DNA from: Aeriscardovia sp.
GTDB taxonomy: Bacteria > Actinomycetota > Actinomycetes > Actinomycetales > Bifidobacteriaceae
Direction: 5' to 3'
DNA length: 64,000 nt
NCBI GenBank assembly: GCA_017538895.1
Contig: JAFYHY010000029.1
Span: 62,001-126,000 of the forward strand
Made by a program: the position numbers and the translations under genes. The notes beneath the pieces were generated by a model. It saw nothing but the letters and a program-made list of their open reading frames with translations. It was not told the DNA's origin and searched no databases. Position 1 is the stretch's first letter. The number at the start of each line of letters is the position of its first letter. This document shows, in pieces, positions 54,029 through 64,000 of this stretch.

Positions 54029-55961
54029 ATGCTCACCGAATATGAAACACCTCTAGAGCCTCCAGTAATTAATGAAACTGATACTTTATACCAGTTAATC
54101 GCTCAAAGAGCTTTTCAGTATCCTTATGATGCTGTCGCAGAATATCGTCTTGAAAAAGATGATCCAGAACCATTCCAACATGATTCAATCCCATACGATG
54201 ACAATCCTAATAACTGTCGTCTTCATGAAGACGGACTGAAAGGATGGGTCGTCATTACTGCGGCTCAGATGCTTCATGACATCTGTTGTGCTGCAAAAGG
54301 ACTTATAGCTCTAGGTATCCGCAAAGGTGACGCTATCATGATTTATGCGTCCACACGTTACCAATGGGCTGTGAGTGATTATGCATGCGCTGCTGTTGGA
54401 GCCATATCAGTACCTATCTATGAAACAGATTCATACGCGTAAACTGCAGAAATTGCTCTCCGCACGCATGCTGCTATGGGATTTGCTGATACACCAGAAC
54501 GATTAGCAATCTTAGAAAAAATAGCTGCTGAAACAGAAGACAATATTTTGCATCATGTTTTATCGTTATCAGTAACAGGACTACAAATCCTTGATGAAAG
54601 TGGCCTTGATGTTGATGAACAGCAACTTGATAATCGTATTAACGAGGTTCATGCAGACGATGTCGCAACCATTGTTTTTACTTCCGGATCAACAGGTGCT
54701 CCTAAAGGCGCTCAATTAACCCATAGAAATATATTGTATCCGACATATGCTGGATGGAAAGTACTCCCACACATGACTGCCGATCCTAGTAGACTTCTTC
54801 TTTTCTACCATTAGCACACGTTTTTGCTCGATTCGCACAAAATCTTGCGTTAGGATCTCGAGGAGTTGTCGCCTTTATTCCTAACGCTCGTCATCTGCTT
54901 AGCGATCTCCGTGATTTCCAACCAACATATATCTTTGGTGTTCCACGAGTGTATGAAAAAATCTATAATGTTGCTTCTCAGAAAGCTGGCTCAGGATTTA
55001 AAGGTCGTCTTTTCATTAAAGCACGCGCACACTTTGAACAATGGTCTCAAGATGAACAAAATGGTATTGATCATACAGTAAAGCAAAAAATCCAACACCA
55101 CTTCTATGACTGTACTGTTGGTGCAATTATTCGTGATGCCCTTGGCAGTAACATCAATGGTCTTGCCTGTGGTGGATCACCAATGGATATGAACTTAGCT
55201 CATTTCTTTAACGGTATTGATGGCATTTCCTTTGTTCAAGGATATGGCATGACTGAAACTGTTGCCCCATGCTGTGTTAATTTCCAAGAAGCTAATCGTA
55301 TCGGTACCATTGGTAAGCCAGGACCAGGAACAAAAATACGTTTACGTGATGATGGTGAACTGGAAGTCAATGGTCTAGGCGTTTTTGTCGGCTACTTGAA
55401 CGATTCAGAAAAAACAGAAGAAACTTTTACCGATGATGGTTGGCTACGATCTGGCGATTTCGCCTCGATTGATGATGATGGATTTGTCTCAATAACTGGA
55501 TGTAAAAAGAATCTTCTCATTACCGCTGGTGGAAAAATGTTGTACCAGAACCAGCAGAAGAAATGATTACTTCATATCCTATCGTGTCACATACACTTCT
55601 TGTCGGTGACGCTAAACCATTCGTCGCAGCAATCGTGACACTTGATCCTGAAATGCTGTCAGTATGGTATGAAAAGAATCATCTTTTATCTCAGTCACTT
55701 ACTGAAGCAGCAATGAACACTGCAGTAAAAGATTACATTCAGGAATATAGTGATCGGGCAAATTCTGCTGTATCGCGTGCAGAATCAGTTCGAAAGTTTA
55801 TTATTCGACCGAATGATTTTTCTTAAGAAGAAGGAACATTAACACCGAGCTTAAAGATTGCTCGACCAAAAGCTGTTTTAGCCTGTTCCGACCTCATTGA
55901 ACACGAAATTTATGGTTCTATTCCCATGAAGAAAAATAAGGAGACAACAAATCAAAAGTAG
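54029..55961 (+). pseudogene. Degraded long-chain acyl-CoA ligase (AMP-forming)
   Basis: The reading can be followed across four lesions. It runs 54029-54442 to an in-frame TAA, then continues in the same frame with the AMP-binding motif [18 protein letters not shown] one-base loss near 54795-54805 shifts the frame ([14 protein letters not shown] restored in the next frame). It continues through GYGMTETVAP and DDGWLRSGDFASI to about 55535, where a base is missing from an A-run. It continues with VVPEPAEEMITSYP to a second in-frame TAA at 55824, and traces on as EEGTLTPSLKIARPKA to TAG at 55959-55961. Two nonsense codons and two single-base losses make function unlikely. The intact parent would have activated fatty acids to acyl-CoA. 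The remaining sequence is well conserved, so decay is recent. Confidence 0.88.
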
Positions 55962-55981
55962 AAGCTAAATGTGAGCAATAA

Positions 55982-56023
55982 AAATGGGTCTGTATGTTTC
56001 ACGTGAAACATACAGACCCATTT
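55982..56023. terminator. 42-bp perfect palindrome containing parS
   Basis: 21-bp arms with no loop, from AAATGGGTC to GACCCATTT, lie between the acyl-CoA ligase pseudogene and the convergent YdjM-like gene. The A and T ends are short. It resembles the bidirectional terminators at the other convergent junctions, but its centre is a parS site. Confidence 0.75.
55995..56010. promoter_or_regulatory. parS: parS centromere site
   Basis: TGTTTCACGTGAAACA, a perfect 16-bp match to the conserved bacterial parS consensus that ParB binds. It lies about 5 kb from oriC; parA and parB are in the same window. No second intact copy was found here. Confidence 0.95.
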
Positions 56024-56039
56024 AGCATCAAACTCATGA

Positions 56040-56621
56040 TTAAGCGAGGGTAAGAATAAGCCCTATAATAGCCAGAACGTCAATTACAAAAACAATAAAA
56101 CGTTCTGCTTTAGATTTCTTCTTTACAGAATACAACTTAAGCCAATGATGCTTTTTAATATGAGCGCCATCAGGATAATTAATGTATTGCGTTATCGGAT
56201 ATAACCAGCAGACACCGCCTACAGATAAACTATCCATGACAAGATGCCAGAAAATACCAAGAGCTAAACTAAACCATAGAAAACTAGCATTACAATTACT
56301 GCTCCGCAATAATAAAACCCATCCAATAATAATGGGGATAAGAAGCAGCCATAATGTGTGAGTCCATGTTCGGTGTCTGATAGGAATATGGAAATGAACA
56401 AGTTTACTGATCATACTGTCACGCAGATCAATGTCTGGCAACAATGCGCCAATAATAAGACAGAGAAGACCACAAATCCAAATGAAAAGGCTTGAATGGT
56501 GAAAATAATTTAGCAGAATACTGCTGGAACCATGAGGTTTATGACGAGAAGAAATAGTTATCCCCTCAAGAAGAAGGGCTGTTCCAGCAATACTTGTATT
56601 AATATGATGTTTTCCGCTCAT
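56040..56621 (-). CDS. YdjM-like membrane-bound metal-dependent hydrolase
   Basis: Protein of 193 residues with about five hydrophobic segments and the conserved polar motifs of the YdjM/DUF457 family: LLPDIDLRDSMISK, IRHRTWTHTLW and HLVMDSLSVGGVCWLYP. The His/Asp residues suggest metal binding, but no reaction is known for the family; some members respond to DNA damage. It ends 16 bp from the parS palindrome. Confidence 0.85.
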   Translation of the reverse strand: MSGKHHINTSIAGTALLLEGITISSRHKPHGSSSILLNYFHHSSLFIWICGLLCLIIGALLPDIDLRDSMISKLVHFHIPIRHRTWTHTLWLLLIPIIIGWVLLLRSSNCNASFLWFSLALGIFWHLVMDSLSVGGVCWLYPITQYINYPDGAHIKKHHWLKLYSVKKKSKAERFIVFVIDVLAIIGLILTLA

Positions 56622-56740
56622 TCAGATCCTTGCATACTGATTAATAAAACTAAAACAATGTAGTTTTACTATAAACAAAATGCAGAATAGATAGCATAAA
56701 GATATCTATTCTGCATAAGGCTTTTAACTGAATCACAAAG

Positions 56741-56757
56741 TTATCCACTTATCCACA
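56741..56757. promoter_or_regulatory. Ectopic pair of DnaA boxes
   Basis: TTATCCACT (56741-56749) and TTATCCACA (56749-56757) share one base. The preceding CACAAAG matches the context of two oriC boxes. They lie in a 167-bp gap, before the YdjM-like gene and after the nitroreductase gene (both minus strand). They may titrate DnaA or reset its nucleotide state, or control the YdjM-like gene. Confidence 0.7.
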
Positions 56758-56788
56758 ATTTTTATTTACTGTAAATAGTTAATATCGG

Positions 56789-57544
56789 TCACTGTGGTAA
56801 AGAGAATCCTTGTTTTTGAAGGATTGTTCCAATTTCCAAACGATGCTTTGTTGGTGCAGAACTATGCTTCATAAGAAGGTCTGTGAAATCTCGTGCCCCA
56901 TTGCTAATACTGGTATGCTTAAAAGTTTCGCTTCGTGATGAATAATAATGTATTAACTGGTCGTTATAGCTCTCGTGCTTTTCATTCCATAAATCGGCTG
57001 ACAGAGCAGGATAACTATTTTCACCGCAAGTGAATTCATATGGTAAACGAGGTTTCGCATCTGGATCATCATCTGGAACACCCATTATTAATCCAAGAAT
57101 TGGGAATGTATATGGTGGTAGGTTCAGTAAAGTAATCATCTCTTGTGGATCATTCAAAATGCTGCCAAGATAGCAACCACCAAGCCCATGTTCTTCTCCA
57201 TAGGAAAGCATGCTTTGAGCTCCAATAGTTGCATCAAAGACACCAGCAAGGAAGGCATTCCAATCTGTAAAACGGCTGATATCAATATTCGGATCTTCTT
57301 GTTGAGCCCAACGAATATTTCGTGCAGAGTCAACAACGAAAATAAAAAGTTCACCATTCTCTTGTTGAAGAACCTGACTACCTGAAATGCGAGCTATTTG
57401 ATGACGAATATCAGAGGAAGTAACACGGATAATAGTATATGACTGTAAATATTCGCTTGTTGATGCAGTAAGTGCAGCATACTCTAGAGTTTGCCAATCA
57501 ATTCCTTCATTTTTATAACGGCGAATAGTGCGATGTTGTGTCAT
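56789..57544 (-). CDS. NfsA/FRP-type flavin nitroreductase
   Basis: FMN-dependent NAD(P)H oxidoreductase of 251 residues. HRTIRRYK near the start binds the FMN phosphate; DATIGAQSMLSYGEEHGLGGCYLGSI and FPILGLIMGVPDDDPDAKPRLP are characteristic of the NfsA/FRP subgroup. Likely reduces nitro compounds, quinones or flavins. The N-terminus is about ten residues shorter than in NfsA. It is divergent from gyrB. Confidence 0.88.
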   Translation of the reverse strand: MTQHRTIRRYKNEGIDWQTLEYAALTASTSEYLQSYTIIRVTSSDIRHQIARISGSQVLQQENGELFIFVVDSARNIRWAQQEDPNIDISRFTDWNAFLAGVFDATIGAQSMLSYGEEHGLGGCYLGSILNDPQEMITLLNLPPYTFPILGLIMGVPDDDPDAKPRLPYEFTCGENSYPALSADLWNEKHESYNDQLIHYYSSRSETFKHTSISNGARDFTDLLMKHSSAPTKHRLEIGTILQKQGFSLPQ

Positions 57545-59950
<2,406 letters not shown>

Positions 59951-59973
59951 AATAGAAACAAAAGGAAACGATT

Positions 59974-62544
59974 ATGTCTGAAGAAAAGAATGAAGCAGAA
60001 GAACCTATTGTTTCTATCGGAGGAATAGATAATAACTTTGGTTCTCAACGCAACCAAGAAGCCTTAGACCAAGCTGATGAGAATGGCATCATTTCGACAC
60101 CACTCGATAAAGAGATGCGTGAATCTTATTTAGCTTACGCGGTCAGCGTTATCGTTGAACGTGCTCTCCCAGATGTACGCGATGGTCTCAAACCAGTTCA
60201 CCGTCGTGTCATCTACGCAATGTATGACGGTAACTATCGTCCTACTAATGGTTACAACAAATGTTCTCGCGTTGTCGGCGATGTCATGGGTAAATACCAT
60301 CCTCATGGTGATGCAGCTATCTATGACACATTAGTCCGTTTAGCACAACCATGGAGCATGCGTAACGTACTCGTTGATGGTCAAGGTAACTTTGGTTCTC
60401 AAGGTAATGATCCAGCAGCAGCAATGCGTTACACTGAATGCCGCATGACCAATCTTGCTATGGAAATGGTTCGCGACATCGACAAAGATACAGTCGATTT
60501 CGTAAAGAACTATGACGGTAAAGAAAACGAACCAACAGTCCTTCCAGCACGCTTCCCTAACTTACTGGTCAACGGTTCAGCAGGTATCGCTGTTGGTATG
60601 GCAACCAACATCCCACCACACAACCTTCGTGAAGTAGCTGACGGCGTCCACTGGGCTCTAGAACACCCACAAGCCACACACAAAGAACTATTGGACAACC
60701 TCATCCGCCTCATCAAAGGCCCTGATTTCCCAACAGCAGCAACCATTATTGGCCACAAAGGAATCGAGGACGCCTACCGTACAGGACATGGCATTATTAC
60801 CATGCGCGCAGTAGTCGAAACTGAAGAAATTCACGGACGCCAATGCCTGGTTGTTACTGAACTCCCATATCAAGTCAATCCAGATAAGTTAGCAACTTCC
60901 ATTCGTGATGCAGTACGTGATGGCAAAATTAAAGGTATCGCCGACATGCGTGATGAGACATCAGGCCGTACAGGTCAACGTCTCGTCCTGGTGTTGAAAA
61001 AAGATGCAATTCCAAAAGTTGTCTTAAACAATTTGTACAAGCACACGCAACTACAAACCTCTTTTGGTGCAAATATGCTTGCACTTGTTGACGGTACCCC
61101 ACGTACCCTCAGCCTTGATGGTTTCATTAAATACTGGATTAAACACCAGCTTCAAGTTGTTCTCCGCCGCGCAATCTACCTCAAGAATGATGCAGAAAAA
61201 CGTGACCATATCCTTCAAGGCTATTTGAAGGCAATGGACATGATCGACCAAGTGATTGAGCTGATCCGCGCATCACAGAACTCAGATGTAGCTCGTACAG
61301 GACTCATCGATCTCCTCCATGTTGATAAAGAGCAAGCAGACGCTATTTTGGAAATGCAATTACGTCGTCTTGCAGCTCTTGAACGCCAGAACGTTGAGGA
61401 TGAACATGAAAAACTTCTTGCAAAGATCCAATATCATCAAGGAGTTATTGATTCTGAAGATCTCCAACGCCAGATTATTAGTACTGAATTAGATGAAATC
61501 GTCCGTAAATATGGTGATGATCGTCGTACACGCATTCTCCCATATGCTGGAGGCGTATCTGACGAAGATCTGATCGAAGACCACATTATGGTCTATAACA
61601 TCACCCGTTCCGGCTACATCAAATCTACCTTAGCTGATAACTATCGTCCTCAGCATCGTGGTGGTAAAGGTATCAAAGGCGCTAAATTACGAAAAGATGA
61701 TGTTGTTGATCATTTCCTAACTGCCTCTAACCATGATTGGTTACTTTTCTTCACAAACATGGGTCGAGTCTATCGCATTAAAGGATACGAAGTCCCAGAA
61801 GGATCTCGTGATTCTAAAGGACAGCATGTTGCAAATCTCTTGCAATTCAAGCCAGATGAACATATCCAATGCGTCATGGCACTACACGATTATCAGCAAG
61901 CACCATATCTTATCTTAGCAACAAAGAGTGGTCGTATTAAGAAGACAGCACTATCCGAATATGACTCCCCACGCCAAGGCGGATTAATTGCTATCAACCT
62001 CACTGACATTGATATAACTGATGGAAACCAACGAGATGAAGTTGTTGGTGCAGCATTATGTAACGCTACTGATGACATCATCATGGTCAGCCGTGCAGGC
62101 ATGTCAATCCGCTTCACTGCGGATGATAAACAGTTACGCCCAATGGGACGTAACACATCTGGCGTCCAAGGAATGCGACTCCGTCAAAATGATGAAGTTC
62201 TAAGTATGAACATCATTCCTAAAGATAGTACTAAAGATCTTCTTCTCATCACTGACCAAGGTTTTGGTAAGAAAACCACTCTCACTGAGTATCGTTTACA
62301 AGGACGTAACGGTTATGGTGTCAAAGCCATTGCCATGTCAAAGGAACGTGGAGCACTTGTTGGTGCGCTCGTACTTGATGATGATGACCAAATCATGGCT
62401 ATCATGAAATCTGGTAAAGTCATCCGATTCAATGTCTCTGAAATTAATCGAACCGGACGAAGCACACAAGGCGTTACCATTGCAAAACCAGACGATGAGG
62501 ATCAAATCGTTGAAATTACTCTTGCTGAGAAAAATCTCAAATGA
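59974..62544 (+). CDS. gyrA: DNA gyrase subunit A
   Basis: Breakage-reunion subunit of 856 residues. The catalytic tyrosine is Tyr153 in AMRYTECRM. The quinolone region reads [13 protein letters not shown]: Ala114 sits where Escherichia coli has Ser83, and Asp118 matches Asp87. The C-terminal beta-pinwheel has repeated [19 protein letters not shown] and [10 protein letters not shown] blades; RGGKGIKG is the GyrA-box-like element that wraps DNA. AAAGGA lies 7 bp before the ATG. Confidence 0.97.
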   Translation: MSEEKNEAEEPIVSIGGIDNNFGSQRNQEALDQADENGIISTPLDKEMRESYLAYAVSVIVERALPDVRDGLKPVHRRVIYAMYDGNYRPTNGYNKCSRVVGDVMGKYHPHGDAAIYDTLVRLAQPWSMRNVLVDGQGNFGSQGNDPAAAMRYTECRMTNLAMEMVRDIDKDTVDFVKNYDGKENEPTVLPARFPNLLVNGSAGIAVGMATNIPPHNLREVADGVHWALEHPQATHKELLDNLIRLIKGPDFPTAATIIGHKGIEDAYRTGHGIITMRAVVETEEIHGRQCLVVTELPYQVNPDKLATSIRDAVRDGKIKGIADMRDETSGRTGQRLVLVLKKDAIPKVVLNNLYKHTQLQTSFGANMLALVDGTPRTLSLDGFIKYWIKHQLQVVLRRAIYLKNDAEKRDHILQGYLKAMDMIDQVIELIRASQNSDVARTGLIDLLHVDKEQADAILEMQLRRLAALERQNVEDEHEKLLAKIQYHQGVIDSEDLQRQIISTELDEIVRKYGDDRRTRILPYAGGVSDEDLIEDHIMVYNITRSGYIKSTLADNYRPQHRGGKGIKGAKLRKDDVVDHFLTASNHDWLLFFTNMGRVYRIKGYEVPEGSRDSKGQHVANLLQFKPDEHIQCVMALHDYQQAPYLILATKSGRIKKTALSEYDSPRQGGLIAINLTDIDITDGNQRDEVVGAALCNATDDIIMVSRAGMSIRFTADDKQLRPMGRNTSGVQGMRLRQNDEVLSMNIIPKDSTKDLLLITDQGFGKKTTLTEYRLQGRNGYGVKAIAMSKERGALVGALVLDDDDQIMAIMKSGKVIRFNVSEINRTGRSTQGVTIAKPDDEDQIVEITLAEKNLK

Positions 62545-62553
62545 ATAAACAAT

Positions 62554-62601
62554 AAATATCCTAGAGGCTACTACCTATTAAGGTAGTAGCCGCTGATATT
62601 T
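62554..62601 (+). terminator. Probable terminator after gyrA
   Basis: An 11-bp perfect stem (GGCTACTACCT and complement, 62566-62591) with a 4-nt loop is enclosed by AAATATC/GATATTT. The T-run is short, so termination may be partial. Confidence 0.6.
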
Positions 62602-62725
62602 GTAGTAAATAACACATCATACTGTTCTTATGTGCAGACAGAGAATGAAAATTGTAAATCTTAGCGAAGGCTGTCATATAGTCTGATAATCTCAACGGTG
62701 ATATAGAGGCATTCAAGGAGAACAT

Positions 62726-63313
62726 ATGGCTGAGCAGAACAAATCAGCAGGAACTGCAGACAATAATGTGCATGTCAGCGGTAACGTTAAACCACTTGAT
62801 ATCAAGTCAACTAACACAACAGCATCTGCACCAGCAGCAAAAGTCGCAGCATCACAAAATTCAAAAGAAAATGCGAAGAAAAAAGCTGCAAAGATGCCTC
62901 CAAGTATTCAACGACCTGGACGTAATAAAATCCGCGTGCCAAAAGCACGTCGTATGAAGCTTTCTGTAACGAAAGTCGATCCATGGAGCGTAGCGAAGGT
63001 ATCCTTCCTACTTTCTATCGCATGGGGCATTATTCAGGTTGTATGCACTTGCGTTATCTATTGGGTTTTGCAAGCAGCTGGCTTTTTTAACGCAATTAAT
63101 AGTTTGGTCTCTTCCACAGGTGTTTCTACTGGTGGAACCAGTGCCATTAACATTCAAAGCTTCCTCAACTTGGGAACAATCGTCAGTTTCGTAACTGTCT
63201 TTGCTATTTTCCAAGTTTTACTCATTGTGATTGTTGCCACAATTGGTTCATTCATCTACAACGTTATTTGCATGCTTGTTGGTGGCGTACGAGTAACGTT
63301 AGGTGATGATTGA
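62726..63313 (+). CDS. DUF3566 membrane protein
   Basis: Actinobacterial protein of 195 residues regularly found right after gyrA. A disordered, Ala/Lys-rich N-terminus (1-75) precedes the DUF3566 domain, which begins RRMKLSVTKVDPWSVAKVSFLLS and has two membrane segments separated by an extracytoplasmic loop, ending GGVRVTLGDD. Function unknown. AAGGAG lies 5 bp before the ATG. Confidence 0.9.
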   Translation: MAEQNKSAGTADNNVHVSGNVKPLDIKSTNTTASAPAAKVAASQNSKENAKKKAAKMPPSIQRPGRNKIRVPKARRMKLSVTKVDPWSVAKVSFLLSIAWGIIQVVCTCVIYWVLQAAGFFNAINSLVSSTGVSTGGTSAINIQSFLNLGTIVSFVTVFAIFQVLLIVIVATIGSFIYNVICMLVGGVRVTLGDD

Positions 63314-63325
63314 TTACCAATCATT

Positions 63326-63361
63326 AAGAGGGGGCCACAGCTTTTGCTGTGACCCCCTCTT
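63326..63361. terminator. Bidirectional terminator at the DUF3566 gene end
   Basis: A 16-bp stem with one mismatch (AAGAGGGGG-C-CACAGC and partner) has a TTTT loop. It lies between convergent genes. Confidence 0.85.
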
Positions 63362-63373
63362 CAATAAATAGCA

Positions 63374-64000
63374 TCAATCATTATCATTCAAATTGTCATC
63401 ATCAGGTAAATCTGACCAATCAACCGTACCAAACTCTTTACCTGCTTTCCGCGCCAATTTCATCTCTAACCGAACCTGACGGTTTGTTTGCTTTGCAATA
63501 GCACGATCTGCTTTTCGCTCATTACGTAGCAAACGTCGGTCAGCCTTACGCTTTATCTTATTCTGTACACGACGTTCAGCAGAATCAGTATCTAAACCAA
63601 GGCCAAAAATCAAATTTTGACGTAACGATTCATAATCCAAATTTAACGGTGACAAACGTTGAATGCGAGCATACGCCTTTAACTCAGGAAAAGCCGCCAT
63701 AACATATGCTTTCCGTTCTGTTGTTGCTCGTTTCCAATCTGATAATAATCCTGATTGACTCATTAAAGAGCCGTTATGAAGCCTATAGTGATACAAAACA
63801 ATTGGTAAACGAACAATACGATGAGCGCCACCTAAAATCTGACAAATCCGCGCAGTATCCTCAATAACATGACCGTCTGGGAAAGTGATCTTCCCACGAT
63901 GATAAATGCTAGCGCGGGCAACAAACCCCCATAAATATCCACCGATTTGACCGCGTAATTGTTTCTTGATGGCTTCTTTAGGACTCAAAATTTGAAGACT
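63374..64000 (-). CDS. Glycosyltransferase family 2, C-terminal part (partial)
   Basis: The frame is open to the right edge; about 209 codons of the 3' end are seen and the start lies outside. GYLWGFVARASIYHRGKITFPDGHVIEDTARICQILG and VLYHYRLHNGSLM are the late motifs of GT-A fold GT2 enzymes (the acidic ED pair and the YHYRxHxGSLM element). A very basic helical tail (about 70 residues, RRLLRNERKADRAIAKQ) then an acidic end follow. It probably adds sugars to a surface glycan; the acceptor is unknown. Confidence 0.75.
   Translation of the reverse strand, partial: SLQILSPKEAIKKQLRGQIGGYLWGFVARASIYHRGKITFPDGHVIEDTARICQILGGAHRIVRLPIVLYHYRLHNGSLMSQSGLLSDWKRATTERKAYVMAAFPELKAYARIQRLSPLNLDYESLRQNLIFGLGLDTDSAERRVQNKIKRKADRRLLRNERKADRAIAKQTNRQVRLEMKLARKAGKEFGTVDWSDLPDDDNLNDND

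Noticed and set aside
54949-55826. Separate small genes in the acyl-CoA ligase region
   Set aside because: The pieces join into one AMP-binding enzyme sequence interrupted by two stops and two frameshifts, so one pseudogene is the better reading.

Overview
This AT-rich window (roughly 40% G+C by eye) spans the chromosomal origin of an actinobacterium. It carries the conserved actinobacterial order pcnA-Nudix-DUF6049-murJ(pseudokinase fusion)-trxB-parB-parA-rsmG-jag-yidC-yidD-rnpA-rpmH-dnaA-dnaN-recF-dciA-gyrB-gyrA-DUF3566. The low G+C, the gadBC pair and the single-membrane surface proteins point to Bifidobacteriaceae (a low-G+C Bifidobacterium, Gardnerella or Scardovia relative). That family placement is inference; the actinobacterial placement is firm.

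Layout. 1-4200: the 5' part of a sugar-ABC ATPase gene, a membrane Ser/Thr kinase and a membrane-anchored DsbA-like protein. 4200-14850 (minus strand): a complete urease locus, read as ureI, amt, ureA-B-C-E-F-G-D, then a nickel ECF transporter (cbiM/Q/O type). It covers urea entry, hydrolysis, ammonium transport, apo-enzyme maturation and nickel supply. 15000-17350: an LPMTG-anchored surface protein. 17600-20820: tRNA-Thr, a G5/transglycosylase (Rpf-like) wall enzyme and rsmA. 20840-25200: three tandem MATE efflux paralogues. 25400-30130: LytR_C protein, DMT permease, RecJ-like nuclease and CCA-adding enzyme. 30250-37270: Nudix, DUF6049 and MurJ fusion. 37440-40450: gadC and gadB (glutamate-dependent acid resistance). 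40600-48900: trxB, then the minus-strand parB to rpmH block, interrupted by a cation/proton antiporter. 48900-51170: two DnaA-box regions flanking dnaA, with oriC most likely between dnaA and dnaN. 51170-63310: dnaN to gyrA, interrupted by a decayed acyl-CoA ligase gene, a YdjM-like gene and a nitroreductase. The right edge holds part of a glycosyltransferase.

The most notable non-coding items are these. (1) A perfect parS site forms the centre of a 42-bp palindrome between two convergent genes, about 5 kb from oriC. (2) Very long perfect hairpins lie at the other convergent gene ends (26-bp arms at 37341-37395; a 50-bp uninterrupted palindrome with G8/C8 at 41591-41640). (3) The ureD-cbiM gap is highly structured, with a terminator-like hairpin, a 26-bp perfect palindrome and a possible 9-codon leader. 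(4) An ectopic DnaA-box pair copies an oriC sequence. (5) Hairpins lie upstream of gyrB.

Functionally, urease (with UreI, Amt and nickel uptake) and GadB/GadC provide two independent proton-consuming systems, suggesting an acidic, urea-containing niche such as mouth, gut, crop or vagina. No mobile element, integrase or CRISPR array was seen.
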